A program made the translations under genes and the position numbers. From NCBI RefSeq assembly GCF_900101785.1, contig NZ_LT629688.1, positions 4,278,001 through 4,342,000 of the forward strand: DNA of 64,000 nucleotides, written 5' to 3'. Position 1 is the first letter of the stretch; each line of letters begins with the position of its first letter. The stretch is from Auraticoccus monumenti. GTDB taxonomy: Bacteria > Actinomycetota > Actinomycetes > Propionibacteriales > Propionibacteriaceae. Shown here one piece after another: positions 17,207-25,711 of the stretch. Under the pieces are notes generated by a model that searched no databases, was not told the origin of the DNA, and saw only the letters and a list, made by a program, of their open reading frames with translations.

Positions 17207-18157
17207 TCACCGGCGCGCCTTCGGGTCGAGGGCCTCGCGCAGGGCCTCGCCGAAGAGGGTGAAGCCGAGGGCGGTGACCGCGATGCACAGTCCGGGCAGC
17301 AGCGTCAGGTGCGGCTCTGACTGCAGCCGCTCCTGGCCCTTGACCAGCATCCGGCCCCACTCGGCCACCGCCGGGTTCGGGGCGCCGAGCCCGAGGTAGG
17401 ACAGCGCGGCGACCTCGATGATCGAGGTCGCCAGCGTCAGGGTGGCCTGGACGATCACCGGGCCGAGGGAGTTGGGCAGCACGTGGCTCATCACCACGGT
17501 CCGCCGGCGCAGCCCCAGCGAGGACGCCGCCAGCACGTAGTCCTGGCCGCGCTGGGCCAGCATCGAGCCGCGCAGCAGCCGGGCGAAGATCGGCACCTGG
17601 GCGGCGGCGATGGCGATCATGATGGCCAGCGGGTTGCGGCCCAGCACGGCGGCCACGCTGACCGCGAGCAGCAGCGAGGGGATGGAGAGCAGGATGTCGA
17701 CCACCCGCATCACCACGGTGTCGACCCAGCCGCCGAAGGCGCCGGCGACCCCACCCAGCAGCGCCCCGACCAGCAGACCCAGCCCGGTGGAGACGACCCC
17801 GATGATCAGGGACTGGCGGGCGCCGTAGAGCAGCTGGGTGAGCAGGTCCGAGCCGAAGGGGTCCAGCCCGAGCGGGTGCCCGGGGAACGGGCCGGGGACG
17901 TCGGAGGGCGTCACCATGGCGATCCACTCGGTGCTGGCCGGCTCGTAGGGGGCGAGCACCGGGGCCAGCAGCGCCACCAGCACGAAGCCCAGCACGATCA
18001 CCGCGCCGAGGATCGCCGTCGGGTTGCGGCGCATCCGCTGCAGGGCACCGGCCCACAGGCTGGTCCCCTTCTCGTCGGGGACGGCGTCGCCGCCCATGGC
18101 CTGCACCAGCCGGGGCGGCCAGCGGGAGGGCTGCGGGTCGACGGTCGGCTGGCTCAT
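17207..18157 (-). CDS. Peptide ABC importer permease (OppC/DppC type)
   Basis: Inner-membrane permease of 316 residues. A cytoplasmic N-terminal stretch leads to the first helix (about 47-70, NPTAILGAVIVLGFVLVALLAP). Helices 2-6 are in the BPD_transp_1 domain, with the ATPase-contact EAA-like loop ASSLGLRRRTVVMSHVLPNSLGP. PLGLDPFGSDLLTQLLYGAR is a hallmark of DppC proteins. Its ATG shares ATGA with the OppB-type gene, so the two permeases are made together. Confidence 0.94.
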   Translation of the reverse strand: MSQPTVDPQPSRWPPRLVQAMGGDAVPDEKGTSLWAGALQRMRRNPTAILGAVIVLGFVLVALLAPVLAPYEPASTEWIAMVTPSDVPGPFPGHPLGLDPFGSDLLTQLLYGARQSLIIGVVSTGLGLLVGALLGGVAGAFGGWVDTVVMRVVDILLSIPSLLLAVSVAAVLGRNPLAIMIAIAAAQVPIFARLLRGSMLAQRGQDYVLAASSLGLRRRTVVMSHVLPNSLGPVIVQATLTLATSIIEVAALSYLGLGAPNPAVAEWGRMLVKGQERLQSEPHLTLLPGLCIAVTALGFTLFGEALREALDPKARR

Positions 18158-19176
18158 CGCGTCCTCATCCTCGGGTCGATCACGCCGTAGAGCAGGTCCA
18201 CCACCAGGTTCACCAGTGCGAAGATCACCGCGATGAACAGGATGAAGCCCTGCAGCACGGCGAAGTCCAGGCTGGAGATGGCGTCGAACAGGTAGGAGCC
18301 GATGCCGTTGAAGGCGAACACCGTCTCGGTCAGCACCGCCCCGGCCAGCAGCGCACCGGTCTGCAGCCCGATGGTGGTGGTGACGGGCAGCATCGCGTTG
18401 CGGAGCACGTGGCGGCGGGTGATCAGCCCACGGGCCAGGCCCTTGGCCTCGGCGGTGCGGACGTAGTCCTCGTGCAGCACCTCGAGCACGCTGGCCCGGG
18501 TCATCCGGACGATGATCGCCAGCGGGATGGAGCCCAGCGCGACCGCCGGCAGCACCAGGTGCAGGGCGGCGTCCAGGGAGGCGTCGAACTCACGGGTGAG
18601 GATGCCGTCCAGGACGTAGAAGTTGGTCACGTGGGTGGCGTCGATCCGGACGTCCTGGCGCCCGGAGGCGGGCAGCACGGCGAGGAGGTCCAGCCCGGGG
18701 AGGCCGATGGCGAAGACCAGCTTGAGCAGGTAGGCCAGCACGAACACCGGGACCACCACCCCGGCCAGCGAGCTGCCGACCGCGACGAAGTCGAGCACCC
18801 CGCCGGAGCGGCGGGCGGCCAGGTAGCCCAGCGGGATGCCGACCACCACCGCGAAGAGCAGCGCGGCCAGGGCGAGCTCGATGGTGGCGGGGAACCGGTT
18901 CAGGAAGGTGCTGAGCACGGGCTCGCCGCTGATCGCGGAGGACCCGAAGTCCCCGCGGAGCAGGGCCCCGCTGTAGGTCAGGTACTGCTCGAGCAGCGGT
19001 CGGTCGAAGCCGTACTGCGCGTTCACCCGGGCGATGGACTCGGGCGTGGCCTTCTCCCCCAGCAGCGCGCGGGCGGGGTCGCCGGGCAGGGCGCGCAGCC
19101 AGATGAACAGCAGCACGCTCAACCCGAACAGCACCGGCACCAGCAGCAGCAGCCGGCGGACGACGAAGCGGAACAT
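18154..19176 (-). CDS. Peptide ABC importer permease (OppB/DppB type)
   Basis: Inner-membrane permease of 340 residues. It starts MFRFVVRRLLLLVPVLFGLSV, the usual DppB first helix, followed by FIWLRALPGDPARALLGEKAT and six membrane spans. The EAA-like loop is TAEAKGLARGLITRRHVLRNAMLPV. ATG 19176 is preferred to the adjacent GTG 19179 because AGAGG is then spaced six bases away. It follows the substrate-binding gene after a hairpin-containing gap, a layout that commonly keeps the binding protein in excess. Confidence 0.93.
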   Translation of the reverse strand: MFRFVVRRLLLLVPVLFGLSVLLFIWLRALPGDPARALLGEKATPESIARVNAQYGFDRPLLEQYLTYSGALLRGDFGSSAISGEPVLSTFLNRFPATIELALAALLFAVVVGIPLGYLAARRSGGVLDFVAVGSSLAGVVVPVFVLAYLLKLVFAIGLPGLDLLAVLPASGRQDVRIDATHVTNFYVLDGILTREFDASLDAALHLVLPAVALGSIPLAIIVRMTRASVLEVLHEDYVRTAEAKGLARGLITRRHVLRNAMLPVTTTIGLQTGALLAGAVLTETVFAFNGIGSYLFDAISSLDFAVLQGFILFIAVIFALVNLVVDLLYGVIDPRMRTR

Positions 19177-19220
19177 CACTCACCTCTCGGAGGCAGGACG
19201 CGTCCTCGCGGACGCGGGTC

Positions 19221-19246
19221 GGGGGCGGCCCGTGCGGACCGCCCCC
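19221..19246 (-). terminator. Intercistronic hairpin after the binding-protein gene
   Basis: GGGGGCGG (19221-19228) pairs with CCGCCCCC (19239-19246), with an inner CCG/CGG and one mismatch. It lies just after the stop of the substrate-binding gene and before the permease genes. It may terminate part of the transcripts or stabilise the upstream message. Confidence 0.55.
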
Positions 19247-19259
19247 GTGCCGGCTGGGC

Positions 19260-20924
19260 TCACTCGGTCAGCGAGACCGTGTTCCACACCTCGTCCTGCA
19301 CCGGGCTGGCGGTGTAGCCCTGCACCTGGGGCCGGAAGGCCAGCGAGGGGGCGGGGTGGGCCAGCGGGACGCCCGGGACGAGCTCGGCGATCTGGTTGTT
19401 GATCTCCTGGTAGGCCCCGGTCTGCTCCTCCAGCGTGGGCAGCTCGCGGGCGTCCTTCAGCGCGCTGAAGAGCTCCTCCTCCTCGAAGCCGAACTCGTTG
19501 CCCTTCTTGCCGAAGAAGGTGCCGACGAAGTTGTCCGGGTCGTTGTAGTCACCGGTCCAGCCCAGGAAGTGCATGTCGCGCTTGTCCACGCCACCGTCGC
19601 CCTGGACCATGTCGAGGTAGTCCGGGCTCCACTTGGCCGCCACGGGCTCGACGGTGATGCCGGCGGCCTCCAGCTGGGACTGCACGGCCACGAAGGTGTC
19701 CTCCGGGGTCGGCATGTAGGGCCGCGAGACCCCGGTCGGGTAGGCCAGCCGGATCGTCAGGTCCTCCTGGCCGGCCTCGGCCAGCAGGTCCTTGGCCTTC
19801 TGCACGTCGTACTCGTAGACCGTGACGTCCTCGGAGTAGCCGTTGACCAGGTCGGGCATGAACTGGGTGGCCGCCTTCGAGCCCTCGGGGAGCGTCTGGG
19901 CGATGATCGCCTCCTTGTCGATGGCGTGGCTGATCGCCTGCCGGACGCGGACGTCCTTCATCGCCTCGGTGTTCTGGTTGAGCGCCAGGTAGAGGATGTT
20001 GAAGGCGGGGCGGTTCTGGATGGTGAAGCCGGCGTCCTGCAGCGGCTGCAGGTCGGCCGGGGCCACCAGGTCGTAGCCGTCGATGCTGCCCTGCTGGAGC
20101 TCCTGGGTGCGCGCGGTCGGGTCGCTGATGGTGCGGACGATGGCCTTGCTGACGATCGCCTTCTCGCCCCAGTAGTCGTCGTTGCGGGTCAGCGTGACCT
20201 GCTGGTCGCGCTCCCAGCTGTCGAACTTGAACGGGCCGGTGCCGGTCGGGTGCTCGGTGGCGTAGGAGGAGAACCGCGGGTCGTCCTCGCTGCCGGCGGT
20301 GTCGTCGGCGTTGTGCTCGGCCAGCGCGGTCGGGCTCTGCATCGAGAACGCCGGCAGCGTCATCGCCTGGATGAAGGCGGCGAACGGGGAGTTCAGCTCG
20401 ACGGTGGCCTCGGTGGCGCTGTCGGCGGTGCAGCTCTTGTACAGCGCGGTGTCGTCGCCCTTGAAGCCGCGGAACAGCTTGCCGTAGTAGTACGTGATGT
20501 TCTCGGACTGGTTGATCCCGGTCCAGTTGTACCAGCGGTCGAAGTTGGCGCAGACCGCCTCGGCGTCGAAGGCCGTCCCGTCGTGGAAGGTCACTCCCTC
20601 GCGCAGGGTGAAGGTGTGGCTGAGGCCGTCCTCGCTGCTGGTCCACTCGGTGGCCAGGGAGGGCGCCAGGTCGGTGGTGCCGGGCACGGTGGAGACCAGG
20701 CCCTCGAAGATCTGGCGGGCGACGCGGAAGGTCTCGCCGTCGCTGGCCATGGCCGGGTCCATCATCACCGGGTCGGAGGAGGCGGCGAAGACGAAGGTCT
20801 GCTCCTCCCCGCCGTCGGTGGCCGGGTCCGGCTCGCGCTGGCTCTCCGCGCACGCGGCCAGGCCGCTCATCAGGGCCAGGGACGCGACCAGCGCGGCTCC
20901 CCGTCGGAACACTGTCTGCTTCAC
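19260..20924 (-). CDS. Peptide ABC importer substrate-binding lipoprotein (SBP family 5)
   Basis: Extracytoplasmic solute-binding protein of 554 residues. The signal peptide (about 1-24, with basic RR after KQTVF) ends in the lipobox LAAC at Cys25, so the mature protein is a lipoprotein anchored on the outer face of the membrane. Family 5 landmarks are DPVMMDPAMASDGETFRVARQ, ATEWTSSEDGLSHTFTLREGV and VRQAISHAIDKEAIIAQ. It is the first gene of the five-gene dipeptide/oligopeptide importer operon. The ligand cannot be specified; family members bind peptides, nickel or glycosides. Confidence 0.93.
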   Translation of the reverse strand: MKQTVFRRGAALVASLALMSGLAACAESQREPDPATDGGEEQTFVFAASSDPVMMDPAMASDGETFRVARQIFEGLVSTVPGTTDLAPSLATEWTSSEDGLSHTFTLREGVTFHDGTAFDAEAVCANFDRWYNWTGINQSENITYYYGKLFRGFKGDDTALYKSCTADSATEATVELNSPFAAFIQAMTLPAFSMQSPTALAEHNADDTAGSEDDPRFSSYATEHPTGTGPFKFDSWERDQQVTLTRNDDYWGEKAIVSKAIVRTISDPTARTQELQQGSIDGYDLVAPADLQPLQDAGFTIQNRPAFNILYLALNQNTEAMKDVRVRQAISHAIDKEAIIAQTLPEGSKAATQFMPDLVNGYSEDVTVYEYDVQKAKDLLAEAGQEDLTIRLAYPTGVSRPYMPTPEDTFVAVQSQLEAAGITVEPVAAKWSPDYLDMVQGDGGVDKRDMHFLGWTGDYNDPDNFVGTFFGKKGNEFGFEEEELFSALKDARELPTLEEQTGAYQEINNQIAELVPGVPLAHPAPSLAFRPQVQGYTASPVQDEVWNTVSLTE

Positions 20925-20991
20925 TGCACTCCACCTCGTCGTCCAGGGCCCACGGCCACGGCAGCGTGGGGATCACCCACGTCCTGCGGGC

Positions 20992-21021
20992 AACCTAGCG
21001 AGGTCGGCCCCCCGGTGTCGC
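20992..21021 (-). promoter_or_regulatory. Putative promoter of the peptide importer operon
   Basis: On the minus strand GCGACA (21016-21021) and TAGGTT (20992-20997) are 18 bases apart, about 70 bases before the binding-protein ATG. The palindrome CACGAGATCGTG (21028-21039) lies just upstream of the -35 box and could bind a regulator. Confidence 0.45.
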
Positions 21022-21095
21022 CTCAGGCACGAGATCGTGTCGTGTTCGAAACATCCGGCCGCAGATCGTCCTGCTGGACCTTCGGGCGGCTGGGT

Positions 21096-22214
21096 TCAGA
21101 GCACCACCAGCGCGTCGCGGTGCACGACCACGCGGGCGTACTGGGCGCCGAGCTCGTCGCCCAGCGCACCGGTGCGCTGGCCGATCATGCCCGGGAGGTC
21201 GCTGGCGTCGTAGCTGACCAGCCCGCGGGCCACCACGGCGCCGTCGGGGTCGACCAGGTCGACCGGGTCGCCGGCGCTGAAGGCCCCGACCACGGCGGTG
21301 ACGCCGGCGGGCAGCAGGCTGGCCTTGCGCTGGGTGACGGCCCGGACCGCGCCGGCGTCGAGCACCAGCCGGCCCTGGGCGTCGGAGACGTGGGCCAGCC
21401 AGAGCAGCCGGGTGGGGCGGCGCTTGCCGGTGGCGGCGAAGGCGGTGCCGACGTCCTCCCCCGCCAGCGCCCCGGCCACTGAGGCCGCCGAGGTCAGCAG
21501 GGTGGGGATGCCGGCGGAGGTGGCGATCCGCGCGGCCTCGATCTTGGTCACCATGCCCCCGGTGCCCACCGCGGAGCCGCGGCGGGAGACGTCCACCCCG
21601 ACCAGCCGGGTCGGGTCCGCGACGTCGGTGACGCGCTCGGCCCCCGGGGTGTCGGGGTGGGCGGTGTAGAGGGCGGGGACGTCGCTGAGCAGCACCAGCG
21701 CGTCGGCGTGGACCAGGTGGGCCACCAGCGCGGCCAGCCGGTCGTTGTCCCCGAAGCGGATCTCCTTGGTGGCCACGGTGTCGTTCTCGTTCACCACCGG
21801 CAGCACACCGAGCTCGAGCAGCTTGGCCGCGGTGCGGTAGGCGTCGCGGTACCTGCTCTGCAGGGTGACGTCCTCGACGGTGAGCAGCACCTGCCCGACG
21901 GTGATGCCGTGGGCGGCGAAGCGCTGGGCGTACTGCTCCACCAGCAGCCCCTGCCCCACCGAGGCCGCGGCCTGCTGGGTGGCCAGGTCGCGGGGGCGGG
22001 TGCGCAGCCCGAGGGGCGCGAGCCCGGCGGCGATGGCCCCGGAGGAGACCAGCACCACCTCGCGGCCCGCGTGCCGGGCCGCGGCCAGGGCGTCCACCAG
22101 CGCGGCGACCTTGGCCGTGTCCAGGTCGCCGCCGCCGGTGGTCAGCGAGGAGGAGCCCACCTTCACCACGACGCGACGCGCCGCGGCCACCTGGGCCCGG
22201 GTGGACTCACGCAC
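21096..22214 (-). CDS. proB: Glutamate 5-kinase
   Basis: ProB of 372 residues, phosphorylating glutamate in the first step of proline synthesis. The amino-acid kinase domain shows [30 protein letters not shown] and the ATP-binding [16 protein letters not shown] domain occupies the last 90 residues ([25 protein letters not shown]). GTG 22214 overlaps the obg stop by eight bases, which fixes the start; a longer frame upstream reads through obg. Feedback regulation by proline is usual for ProB. Confidence 0.95.
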   Translation of the reverse strand: MRESTRAQVAAARRVVVKVGSSSLTTGGGDLDTAKVAALVDALAAARHAGREVVLVSSGAIAAGLAPLGLRTRPRDLATQQAAASVGQGLLVEQYAQRFAAHGITVGQVLLTVEDVTLQSRYRDAYRTAAKLLELGVLPVVNENDTVATKEIRFGDNDRLAALVAHLVHADALVLLSDVPALYTAHPDTPGAERVTDVADPTRLVGVDVSRRGSAVGTGGMVTKIEAARIATSAGIPTLLTSAASVAGALAGEDVGTAFAATGKRRPTRLLWLAHVSDAQGRLVLDAGAVRAVTQRKASLLPAGVTAVVGAFSAGDPVDLVDPDGAVVARGLVSYDASDLPGMIGQRTGALGDELGAQYARVVVHRDALVVL

Positions 22215-23682
22215 CGGGGTCCTCGTCCCAGCCGCCGGCCTCCCGGGCCTCGCGGCGGGCGTGGTAGTCGGCGTCCTTGCTCCGACGGCGCTGGGCGGCG
22301 GGACGGTCCTCCTCCAGCCGCTGGTCCTCACCGCGTCGGCTGAGGATCTCCGCACCGACGTCGACCTGGGGGGCGAAGTCGAAGACGACCGCGTCCTCCC
22401 CGCCGATGGCCACCGCGTCCCCGGCGCGGGCGCCGAGGTCGAGCAGCTTGTTCTCGATGCCGATCCGGTTCAGCCGGTCGGCCAGGTAGCCCACGGCCTC
22501 GGGGTTGCCGAAGTCGGTCTGACGGACCCAGCGCTCGGGCTTGCTGCCCTTCACCCGCCAGACGAAGCCGCCGTCGCCGTCGCCCTGCCGGTCGATGGTG
22601 AACTCCGGGCCGGTGCCCCGGGCCGGACCGGGACGCAGCACGATCCGCGCCGGCTCGGCCGCCGGCTGGGCCGCCCGGCGGGCGCTCACCAGCTCGGCCA
22701 TGGCGAAGATGAGCTCGTTGAGCCCCTGACCGCTCTTGGTGGAGACCACGAACACCGGCCAGCCGCGGGCGGCGACGTCGGCGTGGACGATCTCGGCCAG
22801 CTCGGCGGCGTCGGGGACGTCGGCCTTGTTCAGCGCCACCAGCCGCGGACGGTCCTCGAGCCCGCCGTGCGCGGCCAGCTCGGCCTCGATCACGTCCAGG
22901 TCCGAGAGCGGGTCGCGGCCCGGCAGGTAGGTGGCGGTGTCGATGACGTGCACCAGCGCGGCGCAGCGCTCGATGTGGCGGAGGAAGTCGAAGCCGAGCC
23001 CACGGCCCTCGCTGGCCCCCTCGATCAGCCCGGGCACGTCGGCCACGGTGAAGGTGGTCTCCCCCGCCACCACCACGCCGAGGTTGGGGATCAGCGTGGT
23101 GAAGGGGTAGTCCGCGATCTTGGGCCGGGCCCGGGAGATCGCGGCCACCAGCGAGGACTTGCCGGCGCTGGGGTAGCCGACCAGGCCGACGTCGGCCACC
23201 ACCTTGAGCTCGAGGGCGATCAGCAGCTCCTCGCCCTCCTCGCCCAGCAGCGCGAAGCCGGGGGCCTTGCGCGAGGACGAGGCCAGTGCCGCGTTGCCCA
23301 GCCCGCCCTTGCCGCCGGCGGCCACCACCAGCTCCGCCCCGGCCCCGGTCAGGTCGGCGAGCACGGTGCCGCTGTCGGCGTCGGTGACCACGGTGCCGTC
23401 GGGCACCGACAGCACGACGTCCTCGCCGCGGGAGCCGGCCTGGTGGTCCCCGCGGCCGGGCTGGCCGTTGGTGGCGCGCCGGACCGACTGGCGGTGGAAC
23501 TCCACCAGGGTGGTGAGGTTGGGGTCGACCCGGAGCACGATCGAGCCGCCGTCACCGCCGTTGCCCCCGTCGGGGCCGCCGAGCGGCTTGAACTTCTCGC
23601 GGTGCACCGAGGCGCACCCGTGGCCGCCGTTGCCGCCCTGCACACGCAGGGTGACCCGGTCGACGAAGCTGGGGATGGCCAT
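22207..23682 (-). CDS. obg: GTPase Obg/CgtA
   Basis: Essential ribosome-associated GTPase of 491 residues. The glycine-rich Obg fold (about 1-160) has [18 protein letters not shown] and [12 protein letters not shown]. The G domain (about 160-340) has G1 [12 protein letters not shown]3 [10 protein letters not shown] and G4 NKAD. A C-terminal OCT domain contains [19 protein letters not shown], and the very acidic and basic tail ([20 protein letters not shown]) is typical of actinobacterial Obg. ATG 23682 ([10 protein letters not shown]) is the standard start. Downstream it is coupled to proB. An AAA ATPase gene lies between it and rpmA. Confidence 0.97.
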   Translation of the reverse strand: MAIPSFVDRVTLRVQGGNGGHGCASVHREKFKPLGGPDGGNGGDGGSIVLRVDPNLTTLVEFHRQSVRRATNGQPGRGDHQAGSRGEDVVLSVPDGTVVTDADSGTVLADLTGAGAELVVAAGGKGGLGNAALASSSRKAPGFALLGEEGEELLIALELKVVADVGLVGYPSAGKSSLVAAISRARPKIADYPFTTLIPNLGVVVAGETTFTVADVPGLIEGASEGRGLGFDFLRHIERCAALVHVIDTATYLPGRDPLSDLDVIEAELAAHGGLEDRPRLVALNKADVPDAAELAEIVHADVAARGWPVFVVSTKSGQGLNELIFAMAELVSARRAAQPAAEPARIVLRPGPARGTGPEFTIDRQGDGDGGFVWRVKGSKPERWVRQTDFGNPEAVGYLADRLNRIGIENKLLDLGARAGDAVAIGGEDAVVFDFAPQVDVGAEILSRRGEDQRLEEDRPAAQRRRSKDADYHARREAREAGGWDEDPGA

Positions 23683-23731
23683 CAGGTTCTCCTGGGGAGG
23701 TCGGTGGTGCTGGTGGGACGTGCGGGGTGGC

Positions 23732-24886
23732 TCACGGCTGGTCCTCGGCGTGGTGCTCCAGGACCCACTCGGCCATGCCGGAGCGGCCGAAGACGACCAC
23801 CCCGCGCTCGGGCTTGAGCACGGTGCCGCGCTGGCGGAGCTCCTCCACGGCCCAGGAGATCTCGCTGCTGGAGCCGCGGCCGAGGGCCTGGGCGAGCTCG
23901 CGCATCCGCGCCCGACCACCGGCCTCGGCCAGGGCCACCAGGCAGGAGCGGGCCAGCGGGGGCGCGGCGGTCCAGGCGCCCTCGAAGTAGGCCTCGATCT
24001 GGGGACGGGCCGCGGTGATGCCGTCGGCCACCACGGCGGCGTCGATGCGCTCGCCACGGCGCAGCTCCCAGATCGCCTGGCCGTACTCCTGGATGAAGGC
24101 CGGGTAGCCGCCGGTGACCTCGACCGCCCGTTCGAGGGCGTCGGCCTCCCACTGCCCGCCGGCCTGCTGGACCGGCAGCAGCAGCGCGTCGCGGGTGCTG
24201 GCCCGGTCCAGGTAGCCCAGGGTGATGGTGCGGTAGACGCGCTCGGCGTGGCTGGAGGAGCGGGCCACCTTCTCGGCGGTGTCGGTGGGCAGCCCGGCGA
24301 AGCAGAGCAGCAGCGGGGGCTTGTCGGCGTCGCGCTCCCCGATCAGGGAGACGAGCTCGGAGAGGTTGACCAGGCTGGTGCGGTCGGCGTACTGGGTCTC
24401 GTCGACCAGCAGCGCCACCCCGGTACCGCCCCGCCCCTTCACCTCGGCGGTGGCGTCGACCAGGAACTGCATGAAGTCGGTGTCGGTGAGACCGGTGGGC
24501 CGGGAGAGCTCGCGCTCGACCTCGAGCCCACCCACCGGGGTGCTGACGGCGGCGCGCACCACGCGCCCGTGCTCGGCGGCCAGGTCACGGTGCTCCAGGG
24601 CGGCGTCGACGGCGTGGCGGACCCGCTCCATCAGCGACTCCCGGCCGCTGGTCTGGCAGCGGACCCGGACGGCCAGGCAGCCCTCGATGAGCGCGTCCTC
24701 GGCGAACTGCTTGAGCAGCGAGGTCTTGCCCACCCCGCGCACGCCCTGGACGACCAGGTGGCGGGCCTGGGTCTGGCCGAAGACGGCGAGGTCGGTGAGC
24801 ATCCGGTGCCAGGTCCGCAGCTCGTCGTCACGGCCCTCGAGTCGGAAGGGGCTGGTCCCCGCACCGGGGAAGAAGGGACCACGCAT
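23732..24886 (-). CDS. AAA ATPase of the ORC1/Cdc6-like (STAND-type) group
   Basis: P-loop ATPase of 384 residues. It begins with [17 protein letters not shown], an N-terminal box that resembles Orc1/Cdc6-type AAA proteins. Walker A is GVRGVGKTS (K54) and Walker [10 protein letters not shown] (D162-E163). A sensor-like segment [16 protein letters not shown] is followed by [16 protein letters not shown]. The last 90 residues ([42 protein letters not shown]) form a probable winged helix. The gene sits between rpmA and obg, normally adjacent, with the rpmA terminator upstream. Proteins of this type are found in diverse bacteria, and their role is undefined. Confidence 0.83.
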   Translation of the reverse strand: MRGPFFPGAGTSPFRLEGRDDELRTWHRMLTDLAVFGQTQARHLVVQGVRGVGKTSLLKQFAEDALIEGCLAVRVRCQTSGRESLMERVRHAVDAALEHRDLAAEHGRVVRAAVSTPVGGLEVERELSRPTGLTDTDFMQFLVDATAEVKGRGGTGVALLVDETQYADRTSLVNLSELVSLIGERDADKPPLLLCFAGLPTDTAEKVARSSSHAERVYRTITLGYLDRASTRDALLLPVQQAGGQWEADALERAVEVTGGYPAFIQEYGQAIWELRRGERIDAAVVADGITAARPQIEAYFEGAWTAAPPLARSCLVALAEAGGRARMRELAQALGRGSSSEISWAVEELRQRGTVLKPERGVVVFGRSGMAEWVLEHHAEDQP

Positions 24887-24953
24887 GAGGGCGAACCTAC
24901 CTCAAGAACCCAAAAGGGCCACCATTTTAGGTGTTGACGGAAGCCAGGACGCA

Positions 24954-24987
24954 CGACAGCCCCGTCCCGGTCGGGACGGGGCTGTCG
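24954..24987 (-). terminator. Hairpin terminator of the rplU-rpmA operon
   Basis: CGACAGCCCCGTCCC (24954-24968) and its exact complement (24973-24987) form a 15-bp stem with loop GGTC, 10 bases after the rpmA stop. It separates the ribosomal operon from the AAA ATPase gene. The next transcript may start from the AT-rich TAAAAT at 24924-24929 on the minus strand. Confidence 0.8.
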
Positions 24988-24997
24988 ACGGAGGACG

Positions 24998-25264
24998 TCA
25001 GGCGCTGACGCGCGCGACCTCCAGGATGTTGACCACGCGGCGACCGCGACGGGTGCCGAACTCCACCGTGCCCTCGCGGAGCGCGAAGAGGGTGTCGTCG
25101 CCACCACGGCCGACGCCGTCGCCGGGGTGGAAGTGGGTGCCGCGCTGGCGGACGATGATCTCGCCGGCGTTGACGAGCTGGCCGCCGAACCGCTTCACGC
25201 CGAGGCGCTGCGCGTTCGAGTCACGACCGTTGCGGGTGGACGATGCGCCCTTCTTGTGTGCCAT
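24998..25264 (-). CDS. rpmA: 50S ribosomal protein L27
   Basis: L27 of 88 residues, whose N-terminal arm reaches the peptidyl transferase centre. [20 protein letters not shown] is the canonical beginning with no pre-sequence for cleavage, and [18 protein letters not shown] is the central signature. It follows rplU with a 9-base gap and is a complete protein of standard length. Confidence 0.98.
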   Translation of the reverse strand: MAHKKGASSTRNGRDSNAQRLGVKRFGGQLVNAGEIIVRQRGTHFHPGDGVGRGGDDTLFALREGTVEFGTRRGRRVVNILEVARVSA

Positions 25265-25273
25265 GGCTGCTCC

Positions 25274-25582
25274 TCAGCTCTCGATCCCGGTGACCTTGAC
25301 CTGGGTGTGGCGCTGGCGGTGGCCCTGGCGCTTGCGGTACCCGGTCTTGTTCTTGAACTTCAGGATCCGGATCTTGGGACCCTTGGTCTCGGCGATGACC
25401 TCGGCGGTCACGGAGACCTTGCTGAGGGAATCGAGGTCGGAGGTCACGGACTCGCCGTCGACCAGGAGCAGCGGCTGCAGCCGGAGCTCGGACCCGGCCT
25501 CAGCGGCCACCTTGTCGATCTCCAGGACATCGCCGACGGCCACCTTGTGCTGGCGTCCGCCACTGCGCACGATCGCGTACAC
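25274..25582 (-). CDS. rplU: 50S ribosomal protein L21
   Basis: L21 of 102 residues binding 23S rRNA. It starts [17 protein letters not shown] and contains the C-terminal [19 protein letters not shown] motif. GTG 25582 is fixed by GAAGG six bases upstream. It is the first gene of the rplU-rpmA operon, with a clear promoter about 100 bases upstream (25683-25711). The leader of about 90 bases was inspected and no riboswitch was recognised. Confidence 0.98.
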   Translation of the reverse strand: MYAIVRSGGRQHKVAVGDVLEIDKVAAEAGSELRLQPLLLVDGESVTSDLDSLSKVSVTAEVIAETKGPKIRILKFKNKTGYRKRQGHRQRHTQVKVTGIES

Positions 25583-25682
25583 GACTGACCTTCTCTCTTC
25601 TCACGTCTCGTTGTGGTGCATCCTCGAATCCTCCAGGACCGCTCGCCGGGGAACCGGTCGGATGAGCGTGCACCGAGGGGAA

Positions 25683-25711
25683 ACAATACGGGGCGGCCCC
25701 GCTGGGGTCAA
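25683..25711 (-). promoter_or_regulatory. rplU-rpmA promoter
   Basis: On the minus strand TTGACC (25706-25711) and TATTGT (25683-25688) are exactly 17 bases apart, the closest match to a housekeeping promoter in the window. The -35 box overlaps the stop codon of the polysialyltransferase-like gene. Predicted start near 25676, leader about 94 bases. Confidence 0.75.

Noticed and set aside
23732-24886. The AAA ATPase as part of a transposon
   Set aside because: No terminal inverted repeats, target duplications or transposase are visible around it.
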